Shown: positions 30,176 through 40,473, counted from the stretch's first letter. The stretch is DNA of 64,000 bases from Psychrobacter sp. DAB_AL43B (GCF_900168255.1 NZ_LT799838.1:558001-622000); one strand, 5' to 3'. Notes: generated from the sequence alone by a model not told the origin. Made by a program: numbers and translations.

Positions 30176-32266
30176 TCAATGCTGCGCCGTCCAATCAAGC
30201 ATCGCATCTAAAACCGGTCTTGCTGTATAAGCATTTAGCGCCTGTTCGCTATTGATCAGTCCAACCACCACATAATCTTGTCCGGACAGCCCTTTGACAT
30301 AGCCTGCCATCGAAGTGACATTATTTAAGGTACCCGTTTTTATCCAAGATCGACCAATGGCTTGCGATTCAGGTAAGCGTTCGCTATGAGCGGTAATAGT
30401 ACCGCTGACCCCAGCGATACCTAATGAGCTGACGTAGGCATCAAAGTTTGGATGGCTGTAAGCGTAGGTCAATAGCTCGCTTAAATTAGCGGCGCTGATC
30501 GTGCAGTCGCGGCAGAGTCCTGAACCATTGGTTAGATGTGGCGGCGGTGTGGTCAGATGGGTTTGCCACCATTGGTTTATGGTCTGTAAGGCAAGAGGAT
30601 AGCTCGTAGTAGTAGGCTTACCAAACTGGTATAAACTGGTTTGGAGCTTATCAATGGTTTTATTACCAGTTTTATTTATGGTTTCATTGATGGCTGCATT
30701 GACGGTCTCGTCACTGCTGAATTTTTTATAAGCCGCTATAGATAGCGCCACTTGTTCAGTCATCACATTATTAGAGAAGTGATTGATATCATAAATTTGC
30801 TGCGTCAAGTTTAACGATGGGTAGCTGACAATTGGCAACGGTGACATAGCTATAGCGGCCAGACCGCGCAGTGATTTAGGCTTTTTATTCACATCATAAG
30901 GGGTTTCTTGGCTGATGACTTTTCCACTTAGCGTATTACCTAGTGCTTGCCATTTGGCGGCGATGACGCGCGCCGCAAAATCTTTGGCATCAGGGTAAGC
31001 GACATAAAAGGCATGTTCGCCACAGCTGTCCGGTAAACTGGCATTTAGCGTCAGCTGTGTCGGTTGCCACTGCGGTGCGAGACTATAGCGGGCTTGACCA
31101 CAGGCAGCTGCGCGTATATTTATCATGTTAGGCAATTGATAGTTTGCTAATTGCGGCGTATAGGTCAGCTGTGCTTGGGTATTACTTAGCGGATAGCTTT
31201 GGATACCGATACTACTAAAATTCACCAAAAAACCATCAGGGCTGGCATTATAAGGGCGCAGAGGTGCATTATCAAAGGCAGCAGGGTCTTTACTGACATT
31301 TTTAAAAATGGTGCTATCAATGATAATATCGCCGTTAATATGGCGAATACCTGACGTTTGCACTTTATATAGCAAGTGTTGCAAACGCTCATGAGTCATT
31401 TTTGGGTCACCGCTACCTTGAATAATCAAGTCGCCATATAGCTGGTCACCGATAATGATGCCTGTGTGATAGACACGTGTATGCCAGACAAAGTCAGCGC
31501 CCAAGGTATCTAACGCAATAAAGCTAGGGACGAGTTTCATTGTGCTGGCGGGTGTACGCGCGATATCGGGCTGATGATTTAGTAACGGTGAAAACGAGAT
31601 TTTTATTGAAGTGTTGGTTATAACCTGCTTATTTTTATTACTACTGTCGCTGTTGCTTTCATTTCTATTATCGTTTCTATTGCTATGGTTAGTAGGCGTT
31701 GATGCTCCATCTGGCAATAGCGATGGGCTGCTCTCTAAACTTTGATAGGTATAAGGGTCATCGGTATAAGCATGTAGCTGTTTTTCGTATTGTGTAATCG
31801 TTCGCTTCTCGATGGTCACCAAGGCGCTTTGATGGCTTGCGACTGGTTTATTACCATTATTATTTTGCGTCGTTTGTTTATGAATGCTGTTAGATTCAGC
31901 ATTCATGTTATCTGCGCTTGCAGGCTTTGAGTTACTATTGATTTTGGTGGTGTTAAGATTTTTGCTATCAATATTACCGCTATCAATGACCTTAATAGGA
32001 GAGGGTAATCGACTGGCGTTTTTATCACCCACTGGCGTGATAACGATACTGATATCCGCTGCGGTCAAATCAGCTCGCGCTAGCGCCGTCTCGATTGCTT
32101 CTGGTAATGCGGCTTGCACGTGTATTGGCGCTACAATAGAAGTGGCAAATAAGACGATTATTGATAAGTGTTTGGTGATGTGATTCGACGGTTTTAAATG
32201 TTGGCTATTAGCTTTCAGTTTGGTGTGGCTTGTAGGGTGTTTAATAAATTTAAATGTGGGAAGCAT
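30176..32266 (-). CDS. dacB: D-alanyl-D-alanine carboxypeptidase/endopeptidase (PBP4, DacB-like)
   Basis: A periplasmic class C low-molecular-weight penicillin-binding protein that trims or cleaves peptidoglycan peptides. Active-site motifs are SxxK (PASTMKLVPS, about residue 241), SxN (HFSNNVMTEQ, about 497) and KTG (SWIKTGTLNN, about 642). A membrane-type signal segment (LSIIVLFATSIVAPIHVQA) follows an unusually long N-terminus. Between the signal peptide and the SxxK motif lies an insertion of roughly 120 residues rich in Asn, Ser and Lys, so the protein is about 696 residues versus 450-500 in typical members. ATG 32266 is preferred over TTG 32296; neither has a good ribosome-binding site. 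Confidence 0.9.
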   Translation of the reverse strand: MLPTFKFIKHPTSHTKLKANSQHLKPSNHITKHLSIIVLFATSIVAPIHVQAALPEAIETALARADLTAADISIVITPVGDKNASRLPSPIKVIDSGNIDSKNLNTTKINSNSKPASADNMNAESNSIHKQTTQNNNGNKPVASHQSALVTIEKRTITQYEKQLHAYTDDPYTYQSLESSPSLLPDGASTPTNHSNRNDNRNESNSDSSNKNKQVITNTSIKISFSPLLNHQPDIARTPASTMKLVPSFIALDTLGADFVWHTRVYHTGIIIGDQLYGDLIIQGSGDPKMTHERLQHLLYKVQTSGIRHINGDIIIDSTIFKNVSKDPAAFDNAPLRPYNASPDGFLVNFSSIGIQSYPLSNTQAQLTYTPQLANYQLPNMINIRAAACGQARYSLAPQWQPTQLTLNASLPDSCGEHAFYVAYPDAKDFAARVIAAKWQALGNTLSGKVISQETPYDVNKKPKSLRGLAAIAMSPLPIVSYPSLNLTQQIYDINHFSNNVMTEQVALSIAAYKKFSSDETVNAAINETINKTGNKTIDKLQTSLYQFGKPTTTSYPLALQTINQWWQTHLTTPPPHLTNGSGLCRDCTISAANLSELLTYAYSHPNFDAYVSSLGIAGVSGTITAHSERLPESQAIGRSWIKTGTLNNVTSMAGYVKGLSGQDYVVVGLINSEQALNAYTARPVLDAMLDWTAQH

Positions 32267-32401
32267 GAGCAGTCTATCATCAGGTGGCAAAAACAACCTA
32301 TGGTAACATGAGTTGCTATTTTCGCGTAGATGCAGATTCGTAGATCTAGGGTATGGTTGAAAGTATGATTTTATCGTACTATTTTATCAAAATAGTCAAA
32401 G

Positions 32402-33007
32402 TTAGCGCACATGCATAAACGCCATCGCTGTCATGATGGCATCATTATAAGCATCATGAGTGCCAAGCTCAGGAATATCGTAGTGCGCTAAGATATTGGT
32501 CAAATGCTGCGACTGACCGGGGATGCTTTGGGTACTACCAACCATACGTCGACTATATAGCTGACGGACATCAATCACTTCATTTGGCAAATGAGTACCC
32601 ATATAGTGTTTTACCAAAGGATTTAAAAACCCCGTATCTATCTGCGGGCAAAACCCTACTATAGGTCGATTATCAATAAAAGGCAATAGTAGCGCCAGCA
32701 TCTCATCGTAGCTCATTCCATGCTCAACATCAGCGGTGCGCAAACCATGAATAATAATGGTATCGCGATCAGGCATCACAGGTGGCTTGCAAACCAAATG
32801 TAGACCATTACCGGTGTCGATCGTATCGCCATTGATATGAATGGCTGCAACAGATAATAGGTGATGTTTTTTTGGATTGAGTCCGGTCATCTCACAGTCA
32901 ATCGCTACCCATTGCCCAGCCATAGGTTTAGTAAACATCGATGCCAGCTCAGGGCGCTGTAGCTGTGTTTTTTGCCAAGAAGACGATAACTGTTTTAGCC
33001 AACTCAT
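32402..33007 (-). CDS. DnaQ-like 3'-5' exonuclease (DEDDh)
   Basis: 201 residues. Exo I is VAIDCEMTG (Asp37, Glu39), Exo II GFCPQIDTGFL (with its Asp) and Exo III HDAYNDA. In Exo II the usual His-Asn pair before the Asp region is replaced by F-C-P-Q. It begins 32 bp after the stop of the CBS/nucleotidyltransferase gene and is probably cotranscribed with it; this pair is commonly linked in gammaproteobacteria. Role not established. Confidence 0.9.
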   Translation of the reverse strand: MSWLKQLSSSWQKTQLQRPELASMFTKPMAGQWVAIDCEMTGLNPKKHHLLSVAAIHINGDTIDTGNGLHLVCKPPVMPDRDTIIIHGLRTADVEHGMSYDEMLALLLPFIDNRPIVGFCPQIDTGFLNPLVKHYMGTHLPNEVIDVRQLYSRRMVGSTQSIPGQSQHLTNILAHYDIPELGTHDAYNDAIMTAMAFMHVR

Positions 33008-33039
33008 ATCATTTTATCTCCAACGCTAGCCAATCTGCC

Positions 33040-34992
33040 CTAACCAAATTCAAGCTGATAATGGCGACTCAATTGACCTTTAAAACTTTTGACCACCGCC
33101 AAACACTCTTTTAATAAATCACGCTCAAGTGCGGTTAATGTTGTTGGGTCAACTTCATGAGCATGTTTATCATCTGTCGACAGCGCGACCGATAAACGCT
33201 GCGCCATAAAGAACTCTAATGCCTCAAGCAAGGTATCAGCACGCTCTTGATTCAAGGCTCGTACTTGCACCAACGCTTTAAGACGCCCTTTGCTACTAGG
33301 GGCATCAAAAATATCGTTTTCTAATGCTAAGGTACGAATACCATGCACCAGTGGAAAAATACCGGCTTTTTTAAGGTCAATATCATAAGAGCTGGATTTA
33401 CCGCCCAGTAGCGGCACAAACTTTTGCCACCATTGACTGACATCGCCAAATTGCAGCGCTGCACGGGCGAACTGACGCACAAACATCGCATCTGACTGAC
33501 GATGGGCTATTTTTAAGTGTTGACGGACATGAGTGAGTAGTGACTCATCGCCGCAGACGTATTCACCATCAAATATAGCCGATAAATAAATACTGTGCTT
33601 CGGATCGGTGTTTCTAAACCATAAACTAATCTGGGCTTCAAACTGCTTTAGCGGCTGACGCCAAATTGGGTTGGTCATCATAATATTGCCATTACACAAC
33701 GGATAACCAAGGTTTGCTAACTGCTGGTTAAAGGTATCGGCAAACTGTGCCAACTCAGGATGAGTAAAGCCGTCACGAATGATCAGGGCATTATCTTGAT
33801 CCGTACGCATGATTTGCTCACCGCGACCCTCTGAGCCCATGACGATGACGCAGGTATTAGCCATCACTTCATCAGGGACGATAAGTTGCCAAAGCTTGGT
33901 AAAAACCTGCGCATTGAGTGTCTGTACCATACGGCTAATATTACCCATTTTTATACCGTTTTGATGCTGTGCACGAATATAGCGCCCGATGAGATCGACT
34001 GCTGTATCCAAGCTGGGTAAATCTGTTGCCTGTTCAATCTGAATACTGATCAGCTGTGAATGATGACCAATATGAGCGAGCATATCACTTTGCCCGAGTA
34101 CGCCTACGACTTGGCCATTGGCGTCAATCACCGGCAGCCTATGAATACGGTAGCGAGTCATGGTCAATAGCGCATCGCCAATCTCATCATCGAAATCGAT
34201 GGTTCGCAGGTTGAAACTCGCATAACGTTGACAAAGGGTGGTAGCAGGATTTTGCTGGTCGCTAACGGCGCGGCAGATATCGGTATCGGTTAGAATTCCC
34301 AGCGTACGATCAGAGCTATTTTTATCTTCTAAATGCCCTGATGGTCGTACCAGAACATGCTTAAGTCCAGCCTCAGTCATGATGCGTGCTGCTTGAAATA
34401 TGCTGTTATCTGCATCAACGATATGTACCGGCAATAAAGCGACATCGATCACCGGTTGCAGCATGATTTGCTGCACTTCTTGTTGGTCGTTATAACTCTC
34501 AGTGTCTAGATTCTGCCCGCTACGTCGCTGCTGCAAAGCCTTCAATCGTTCTGGTAAATTTTCTGATAATAATTGGCGTACCAAATGGTTTTGCGCACTG
34601 ATTTTATCAATGATTGATCCATTAATTTGCAGTAACAGAGTGTCTTCAGTCGCACGAAATTGATAGGGGGTTATCGCTGAACTTCTGCCTTGCTGAATAC
34701 TACCTTTTTGTAGACTCTCTTCTATGAGCGATTCTGGCAGGCGACGACTATCAAACCAATCATTGCTATTGAGATGATCGGTATGATTGCTCCCTAGATA
34801 AGCGGCAAAAAAATCACCATTAAGCAGTTGCTCGATCTGTCCTTTGAGTACCACATAAAAGTACTGCAAATCGTCCGCCGGCAAGACTTCGTCTTTGGCA
34901 AGATAACGAACTTGGGTATTTTTTTTAATACTTTGGCGTTCACCAGCGCTTAACACATCAAATGGCGGTTGGGTAAAATCAAGATGGGGCAT
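33040..34992 (-). CDS. cNMP-binding/CBS/DUF294 nucleotidyltransferase-like protein
   Basis: A 650-residue putative signalling protein. It has an N-terminal cyclic-nucleotide-binding-like domain (about 1-140) and a CBS pair (about 175-310: GILTDTDICR and HRLPVIDANGQVVGVLGQSDML). A GlnD-like nucleotidyltransferase domain (VIVMGSEGRGEQIMRTDQDNAL, about 375-400) is followed by a helical C-terminal DUF294 domain. The G-S-x-G-R-x-E-x...D-Q-D pattern keeps the expected acidic metal ligands. Substrate unknown. It is the first gene of a two-gene unit with the exonuclease. Confidence 0.9.
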   Translation of the reverse strand: MPHLDFTQPPFDVLSAGERQSIKKNTQVRYLAKDEVLPADDLQYFYVVLKGQIEQLLNGDFFAAYLGSNHTDHLNSNDWFDSRRLPESLIEESLQKGSIQQGRSSAITPYQFRATEDTLLLQINGSIIDKISAQNHLVRQLLSENLPERLKALQQRRSGQNLDTESYNDQQEVQQIMLQPVIDVALLPVHIVDADNSIFQAARIMTEAGLKHVLVRPSGHLEDKNSSDRTLGILTDTDICRAVSDQQNPATTLCQRYASFNLRTIDFDDEIGDALLTMTRYRIHRLPVIDANGQVVGVLGQSDMLAHIGHHSQLISIQIEQATDLPSLDTAVDLIGRYIRAQHQNGIKMGNISRMVQTLNAQVFTKLWQLIVPDEVMANTCVIVMGSEGRGEQIMRTDQDNALIIRDGFTHPELAQFADTFNQQLANLGYPLCNGNIMMTNPIWRQPLKQFEAQISLWFRNTDPKHSIYLSAIFDGEYVCGDESLLTHVRQHLKIAHRQSDAMFVRQFARAALQFGDVSQWWQKFVPLLGGKSSSYDIDLKKAGIFPLVHGIRTLALENDIFDAPSSKGRLKALVQVRALNQERADTLLEALEFFMAQRLSVALSTDDKHAHEVDPTTLTALERDLLKECLAVVKSFKGQLSRHYQLEFG

Positions 34993-35094
34993 GGCATCAT
35001 CCTTGATGGCACGTTCAGTGAAAGGTATATTACGAATGATAAGTTAGTATAAAGAATAGTGGCGATATATTTTTACTATAACATTGTTTAGGAG

Positions 35095-35143
35095 AAAGCC
35101 GTCAATAACCATAAAAATATTGTGGTTATTGGCGGCTTTTTGA
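35095..35143 (-). terminator. Hairpin terminator near the dapC end
   Basis: A long stem, AAAGCCG-CAATAACCA with TGGTTATTG-CGGCTTT, has one mismatch. The T-run is better on the plus strand (five T) than on the minus, but only minus-strand genes flank it, so dapC is the likely user. Confidence 0.6.
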
Positions 35144-35232
35144 GATTATAGGAGCTTTTTAAGATTAGATAAACTATTAGCGATTATTTTAATATTTACC
35201 GCTTAAATAACTTCATTTTTTAAAGTTAGAAC

Positions 35233-36465
35233 TTACGCACCAAGTAATTTTCGAATGCGACTAATCGCTTCACGGCTTTCATCAACGCTGGCTACTAAGG
35301 CAATGCGCACATAGCCTTGTCCTGGATTTTTCCCATTAATTTCGCGTGACAAATAACGCCCAGCAAGTGCATGAATATTGGCTTGTTCATATAATGCTTT
35401 GACAAACAGCTCATCATCACCATCGAACTGCTCAGGGACTTTTATCCAAAAGTAAAAGCCCGCTTCAGGCATGCGTAAATCTAATAATTCACCAAGCTCA
35501 GACATCCACAAAGCAAATTTTTCTTGGTACAGTGCTCGATTGTGTGCCACATGCTTTTCATCTTCCCACGCAGCGATAGACGCAAGCTGATGTGGAATCG
35601 GCATCGCACAGCCTTGATAGGTACGATACTGTAAATAAGCCTGCAAAATCTTGGCGTCACCCGCCACAAAGCCTGAACGTAGACCGGGCAAGTTTGAGCG
35701 TTTGGATAAAGAATGAAACACCACACAGTTTTTAAAATCATGGCGACCGAGGGCAGCACAGGCTTGTAATAAACCTATTGGCGGTGTTTTAAAATATAGC
35801 TCGCTATAACATTCGTCACTGGCAATGATAAAGCCGTATTGGTCTGATAGACGAAAGATTTGCTCCCAGTCGTCCATCGTCATCACCGAGCCAGTCGGGT
35901 TATTTGGGCTACAAACAAATAACAACTGCGTACGTGTCCATACCTCTTTTGGTACGGCACGATAATCCCCTTTAAAGTCATTATCTGCTGTGCAGGGTAT
36001 AAAGTAAGGCGTCGCTTGCGCTAGTATCGCCGCCCCTTCATATATTTGATAAAAAGGATTGGGCATGACGACCGTTGGTGGTTGGCTAACGGTAAGCGGT
36101 TCAATAGCGTCTGTGGTTTCTACTTTGTGGTCAATCACAGCCTGCACAATACTAAAGATCGCCTCGCGAGTACCCATCACTGGCAATACTTGCGTATGAG
36201 GGTCGACATGATTTAAAAAGAAGCGCTTTTCAAGCCAGTGTGCAATGGTTTGGCGTAGCTCAAATATCCCATTTGTGGTTGGATAAAGGCTTATTTTGTC
36301 CAGATTTTCACGTAGCACGTCCAGCACAAATGCTGGTGGCTCATGCTTTGGCTCGCCAATACCCAGCTTAATTTCATTATAACTATGGGCTGGAGTGCTA
36401 TCAGCAAGCAAAGTTGCCATTTTAGCAAAGGGGTAGGGGTGCAGATATGTTAAGTTGTGATTCAT
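35233..36465 (-). CDS. dapC: N-succinyldiaminopimelate aminotransferase
   Basis: A PLP-dependent class I aminotransferase of the DapC type in lysine and peptidoglycan precursor synthesis. The family start NHNLTYLHPYPFAKM is evident, as are GIGEPKHEPP, SPNNPTGSVM, ASDECYSELYF, and the PLP lysine in FHSLSKRSNLPGLRSG. I chose ATG 36465 (410 residues) over TTG 36489, because family members begin at this Met and the upstream TTG has no ribosome-binding site. The glnD gene nearby is unrelated by pathway but often close to dapC/map in gammaproteobacteria. Confidence 0.94.
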   Translation of the reverse strand: MNHNLTYLHPYPFAKMATLLADSTPAHSYNEIKLGIGEPKHEPPAFVLDVLRENLDKISLYPTTNGIFELRQTIAHWLEKRFFLNHVDPHTQVLPVMGTREAIFSIVQAVIDHKVETTDAIEPLTVSQPPTVVMPNPFYQIYEGAAILAQATPYFIPCTADNDFKGDYRAVPKEVWTRTQLLFVCSPNNPTGSVMTMDDWEQIFRLSDQYGFIIASDECYSELYFKTPPIGLLQACAALGRHDFKNCVVFHSLSKRSNLPGLRSGFVAGDAKILQAYLQYRTYQGCAMPIPHQLASIAAWEDEKHVAHNRALYQEKFALWMSELGELLDLRMPEAGFYFWIKVPEQFDGDDELFVKALYEQANIHALAGRYLSREINGKNPGQGYVRIALVASVDESREAISRIRKLLGA

Positions 36466-36729
36466 AATTAGGCTAACTATAATAGACAATTAATAATAAA
36501 GTTATAAAGAAAAATTACATTCAAGCAGTGTAGCACTTCTCTTATTTTTTGTCTTTTCTTCTCATGTTTATCAATAGCAATCTATAGCGTCTCAAATGAG
36601 CGCGCGCTGAGCCATAGCCAGTGTTAACCATGAGACTAGCCCTTAGTATAAAGCTGACATGATATAACCTATAACTAAGAAAAAACAACGGTTGGCTTTT
36701 ATAGCAACGCATTTTAGGAATAACTTGAT

Positions 36730-37398
36730 ATGCCTGGTTTTTTTAAAACTGACGGTCTCAACGCTAACGATATCAATGAAAAATATTTTGATAATGATCA
36801 GCGTATTGAATTATATGAACAACTAAAACAGCGGGAGCAGGCTTGGTGGCAGGCACGTCAGCAGTTGACTCTTTTAAAAGAGCGCCAAATGTTTTGGTTT
36901 GGAGAAAACAGCTTTATGATGTGGTTGTTGTGGCAGTTGGTCACCTACGTGGTTGTTGCCATGGTATTAATGTTGCTCAGCAAGCTGTTAGATATATCGC
37001 TACCTTTATGGCAATATATTACTATATTTGTCATACACACACTGATTTTTGTCATTATGCTTGGGTTTAAGGGTCGATTTACTACTCTTTTAGAACGTAA
37101 AATTAACCAAGCCGATTTGTCGAGTGAAGAAACCCTAAATGAGATGACGATTTTGGCAGTCGATAGCCTTTATCGTGATGTTCATGCCAAAGCGCCTATC
37201 TCTTTAAAGGAGATTTATAGGTATTATGATGCACAATTCCGTTTAGCAAGCTTGCACCGCTTGCTACAAAAGGAAGTTGATGCTGGACGCTTAACGTATG
37301 GAGACCAGAAAGTAGACGCAGGGATACTGCCTCTGGAGCTTGCCGATGACGCGCTGAAAGAACATGCTCGTGGCGTCATATACAAAAGCCTGATATAA
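36730..37398 (+). CDS. Two-helix membrane protein of unknown function
   Basis: 222 residues. A charged coiled N-terminus with many Gln/Trp (about 25-55) is followed by two membrane helices (MMWLLWQLVTYVVVAMVLMLL and YITIFVIHTLIFVIMLGF). A cytoplasmic C-terminal region contains a helix pattern (ISLKEIYRYYDAQFRLASLHRLL) that may be a winged-helix-like or tetramer element. I do not recognise it. AGGA precedes the ATG. It is divergent from dapC and convergent with glnD. Confidence 0.7.
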   Translation: MPGFFKTDGLNANDINEKYFDNDQRIELYEQLKQREQAWWQARQQLTLLKERQMFWFGENSFMMWLLWQLVTYVVVAMVLMLLSKLLDISLPLWQYITIFVIHTLIFVIMLGFKGRFTTLLERKINQADLSSEETLNEMTILAVDSLYRDVHAKAPISLKEIYRYYDAQFRLASLHRLLQKEVDAGRLTYGDQKVDAGILPLELADDALKEHARGVIYKSLI

Positions 37399-37517
37399 AA
37401 CCTGTTATTTATATAGTGATTTATTCAATCGCTGGATAAATGACAGGTCCTAAACTGCTATCTTGGAGCATGATGCTTTATAGCTAAGCCTCTATGTACA
37501 AGATAAGCTGAGCTGAG

Positions 37518-40328
37518 CTAATTATTGTCATTACGTATACTAAGGCTTTCTATCAGGGTCGCTTTTAAAGTGTCGAGTTTATCAGCGGATAATGCTTGAT
37601 CGTTCTGATCACTGATATAAAACATATCTTCTGCACGCTCGCCCAACGTGGTGATACGTGCCGCATGTACCTCAATCTGCTGTTGTAAAAACACTTGTCC
37701 AACGCGGGCAAGCAAGCCTGGCTGATCAAGTGTCTCTAAGCTCATAATATGCTGATTTGAGGCCTCATTAAACTCAAAGTTAATCGTTGTAGCGACTTCA
37801 AAATGTCTAAGCTGGCGTGGAATCCGTCTGTTAGTTAGCTTGGGAACAGTAGGGTTTTTAAACGCATCAATCAAGCGCTGCTTAAGTTCTTGTTGACTAT
37901 CTGCATCGACCAGTAGCGTGCCACTACGATCCAGTAGCACGTAAGAATCCAAAGCAAAATCACGGGTGGCGGTAATGATGCGTGCATCCAAAACGTCTAG
38001 ATTCATCTGATCAAATACTGCCATGGTCACCGCAAATAAATTGACCTGATCTTGGGTGTAAATAAAAACCTGCACTGCATCAAGCGCCAGCTCACGGTGT
38101 TCACGTAGGACGACTAATGGCGCACTGTCAGCGTCAGAAGCTCGACCTATAGGCGGATGATTCAAAATAGCTTCGGTATGCCATAATATGTCTTCTGCAA
38201 TCTCCCGCAGAAAATACTCATCACCCAAGTCATCCCATAATCTCAGCACCTCATCGCGATTCATATGCTGATTGTCGACATTATCAAGCATCACCAGTGC
38301 TTGTTTACGCGTGGCACTAATCATATCTTGACGGTTGGTCGGCGCATCGATATCTGCACGTAAGATACGTCGCGTTTGCGAATATAACTGTTTCATGAGG
38401 GTCGCACGCCAGCTGTTCCAAAGCTGAGGATTGGTAGCATTCATATCAGCAACTGTCAGCACATATAGATGATTTAGATGAGTGACGTTACCGACTAAGT
38501 CTGCAAATAGCGTCACTACCTCTGGATCTGAGATGTCTTTTTTCTGTGCGGTCATCGACATCAATAAATGGTAGCGTGTCAGCCAGCCGACTAAGTGGGC
38601 ATCGGCAACACTCATACCATGTGCTAGGCAAAACTCAATCGACTCTGTTTCGCCAAGTTGGCTATGATTGCCGCCACGACCTTTAGCGATATCATGAAAC
38701 ATCGCTGCCAATACCAAAATCTCTTTGCGCTCAATACGCTGAAAGATAGAGCTGATTAGGGGAAAGTCTTCATAAAAACGCGGGTCAGTGAAACGGTGCA
38801 AAATACGAATCAAAAATAAGGTATGCGCATCAACGGTATAACGGTGAAACAAATCATACTGCATCAGACCGGTGACTTGCGCAAAGGCAGGGATGTAGCT
38901 GCCCAAAACCCCGTAGCGATTCATGGTACGCAGGCGATGAAAGAGATAATTTTGCTCTTTTAAATTGGCTAAAAATAGCGCTTGGTGCGTGGGGTTATCT
39001 CTGTAAGCCTGATCAATACCACGCGCGGCAATTTTTAGTGCACGCAAAGTATGCGTACGTACATTTTTGATACCATATTGACCCATGAGTAAAAACATCT
39101 CTAAAATCGACTCAGGGTGCTGGGCAAACACTCGGTGATGCGCCATCGCAATTTGCTCACCGACTTGATTAAAGCGGGCATTAATAGGCTGCTTCTTTGG
39201 GCGCTCCTCATCCGGTAATTGCAGCTCTATGATGGTTTCATAGTAGTGATTGGTCAGCATTTCAGACAGCGTCGATATCTGCATCGCACAGCGATAATAG
39301 TCACGCATAAAGCGCTCTACAGCCGCATTCGGTTGGTCGTCTGGTTGCGTCTCATAGCCCATCAGTTGGGCAATATCACGCTGATAATCGAATAATAGCT
39401 TGTTTTCATTACGACCCGTTAACTCATGCAAATAATGACGTATTTGCCATAAATAGCCTTCTGCAAAGCTCAATTCATCGAACTCTTTTTCCGTCAAAAA
39501 GTTTTGCTGTACCAAGTCATAGAGCTTACTGACTCGAAAGTAGCGCTTGGTCACCCAGCCGATAATATGGATGTCACGCAGACCACCAGGGGCAGTTTTG
39601 ATATTGGGCTCAAGATTGTATTCTGTTGCATTGTGCTGTAGGTAACGTGCTTTTGCCTCATTGATTTTTACCTCAAAAAAATCACGTGGTGACCACTGGG
39701 TGTTTACAATCTGATGCGGCACATCTTGCAGGGTTTCGTTACCTATCAACAATCGCGCTTCCAACAAAGCGCTGGCAATGGTATGGTCTAGTGCTGCCTC
39801 TAAGCATTCACTAACGCTGCGTACTGACAGGGCTGGCTCAAGTCCAACATCCCACAGTAACGCCACCAAATTATCAATTTTACTACTCGTATTGGTATCA
39901 AGCTCGCTAGGCATTAGCAGCAAAATATCCACATCTGAGTGTAGTGACAGCTCACCGCGACCATAGCCACCAGTTGCAAATAACGCCAAATCCGTCTTAT
40001 CAAGCTCAAACCATTTGAATAAAGCAATCAGTAAGTCATCGATGACACAAGCCCGCGCCGCAACCAGCTGCCGAATATTGACGCCGCGTTCGAGTGCACG
40101 GCTGATATCGTCATTGATTTGAATAAGCCACCCAGAAATGCCTAATAGTGAGTTTTCTATCACACTTTTATCTGTTAACAGGTTATTTTCTAATAGGCTA
40201 TCTGCTAGTAAATTATCTGCTTTTAGAGTGTCCGCTGGCAGTGAGGCTATTGCCGCAGCAGTGTTTGATGAGTACGTTAGAGTGGGCATCGGCGTCAAAT
40301 CAATAGAGGCGACATCACAATTAAACAT
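37518..40328 (-). CDS. glnD: Bifunctional uridylyltransferase/uridylyl-removing enzyme
   Basis: GlnD senses glutamine and modifies the PII protein to control nitrogen metabolism. The 936-residue protein has the nucleotidyltransferase motif FATGGYGRGELSLHSDVDILLL (about 118-140), the HD phosphohydrolase motif AAMFHDIAKGRGG (about 540) and two C-terminal ACT domains (about 730-930, including LDQPGLLARVGQVF). Length is slightly above the usual 890 because of a Leu/Ser/Asn-rich N-terminus. It lies downstream of map on the same strand but a terminator separates them. Confidence 0.97.
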   Translation of the reverse strand: MFNCDVASIDLTPMPTLTYSSNTAAAIASLPADTLKADNLLADSLLENNLLTDKSVIENSLLGISGWLIQINDDISRALERGVNIRQLVAARACVIDDLLIALFKWFELDKTDLALFATGGYGRGELSLHSDVDILLLMPSELDTNTSSKIDNLVALLWDVGLEPALSVRSVSECLEAALDHTIASALLEARLLIGNETLQDVPHQIVNTQWSPRDFFEVKINEAKARYLQHNATEYNLEPNIKTAPGGLRDIHIIGWVTKRYFRVSKLYDLVQQNFLTEKEFDELSFAEGYLWQIRHYLHELTGRNENKLLFDYQRDIAQLMGYETQPDDQPNAAVERFMRDYYRCAMQISTLSEMLTNHYYETIIELQLPDEERPKKQPINARFNQVGEQIAMAHHRVFAQHPESILEMFLLMGQYGIKNVRTHTLRALKIAARGIDQAYRDNPTHQALFLANLKEQNYLFHRLRTMNRYGVLGSYIPAFAQVTGLMQYDLFHRYTVDAHTLFLIRILHRFTDPRFYEDFPLISSIFQRIERKEILVLAAMFHDIAKGRGGNHSQLGETESIEFCLAHGMSVADAHLVGWLTRYHLLMSMTAQKKDISDPEVVTLFADLVGNVTHLNHLYVLTVADMNATNPQLWNSWRATLMKQLYSQTRRILRADIDAPTNRQDMISATRKQALVMLDNVDNQHMNRDEVLRLWDDLGDEYFLREIAEDILWHTEAILNHPPIGRASDADSAPLVVLREHRELALDAVQVFIYTQDQVNLFAVTMAVFDQMNLDVLDARIITATRDFALDSYVLLDRSGTLLVDADSQQELKQRLIDAFKNPTVPKLTNRRIPRQLRHFEVATTINFEFNEASNQHIMSLETLDQPGLLARVGQVFLQQQIEVHAARITTLGERAEDMFYISDQNDQALSADKLDTLKATLIESLSIRNDNN

Positions 40329-40380
40329 GAGATTTATCCAGTTAAAAGTTTGAAATATGGGTCATTAAAACTAAAAAGCT

Positions 40381-40424
40381 ATCGACAATACATTGACAGT
40401 ATATCGACAATACATTGAAAGTAT
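40381..40424. repeat. 22-bp tandem duplication upstream of glnD
   Basis: Two adjacent copies of ATCGACAATACATTGACAGT + AT (40381-40402 and 40403-40424) differ at one base. They lie 53 bp upstream of the glnD start, in its probable promoter or leader. Confidence 0.75.
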
Positions 40425-40473
40425 AAAGGTAAAAAATAAACAACAATAGTAATTAACAAGCATTAATAACAGT

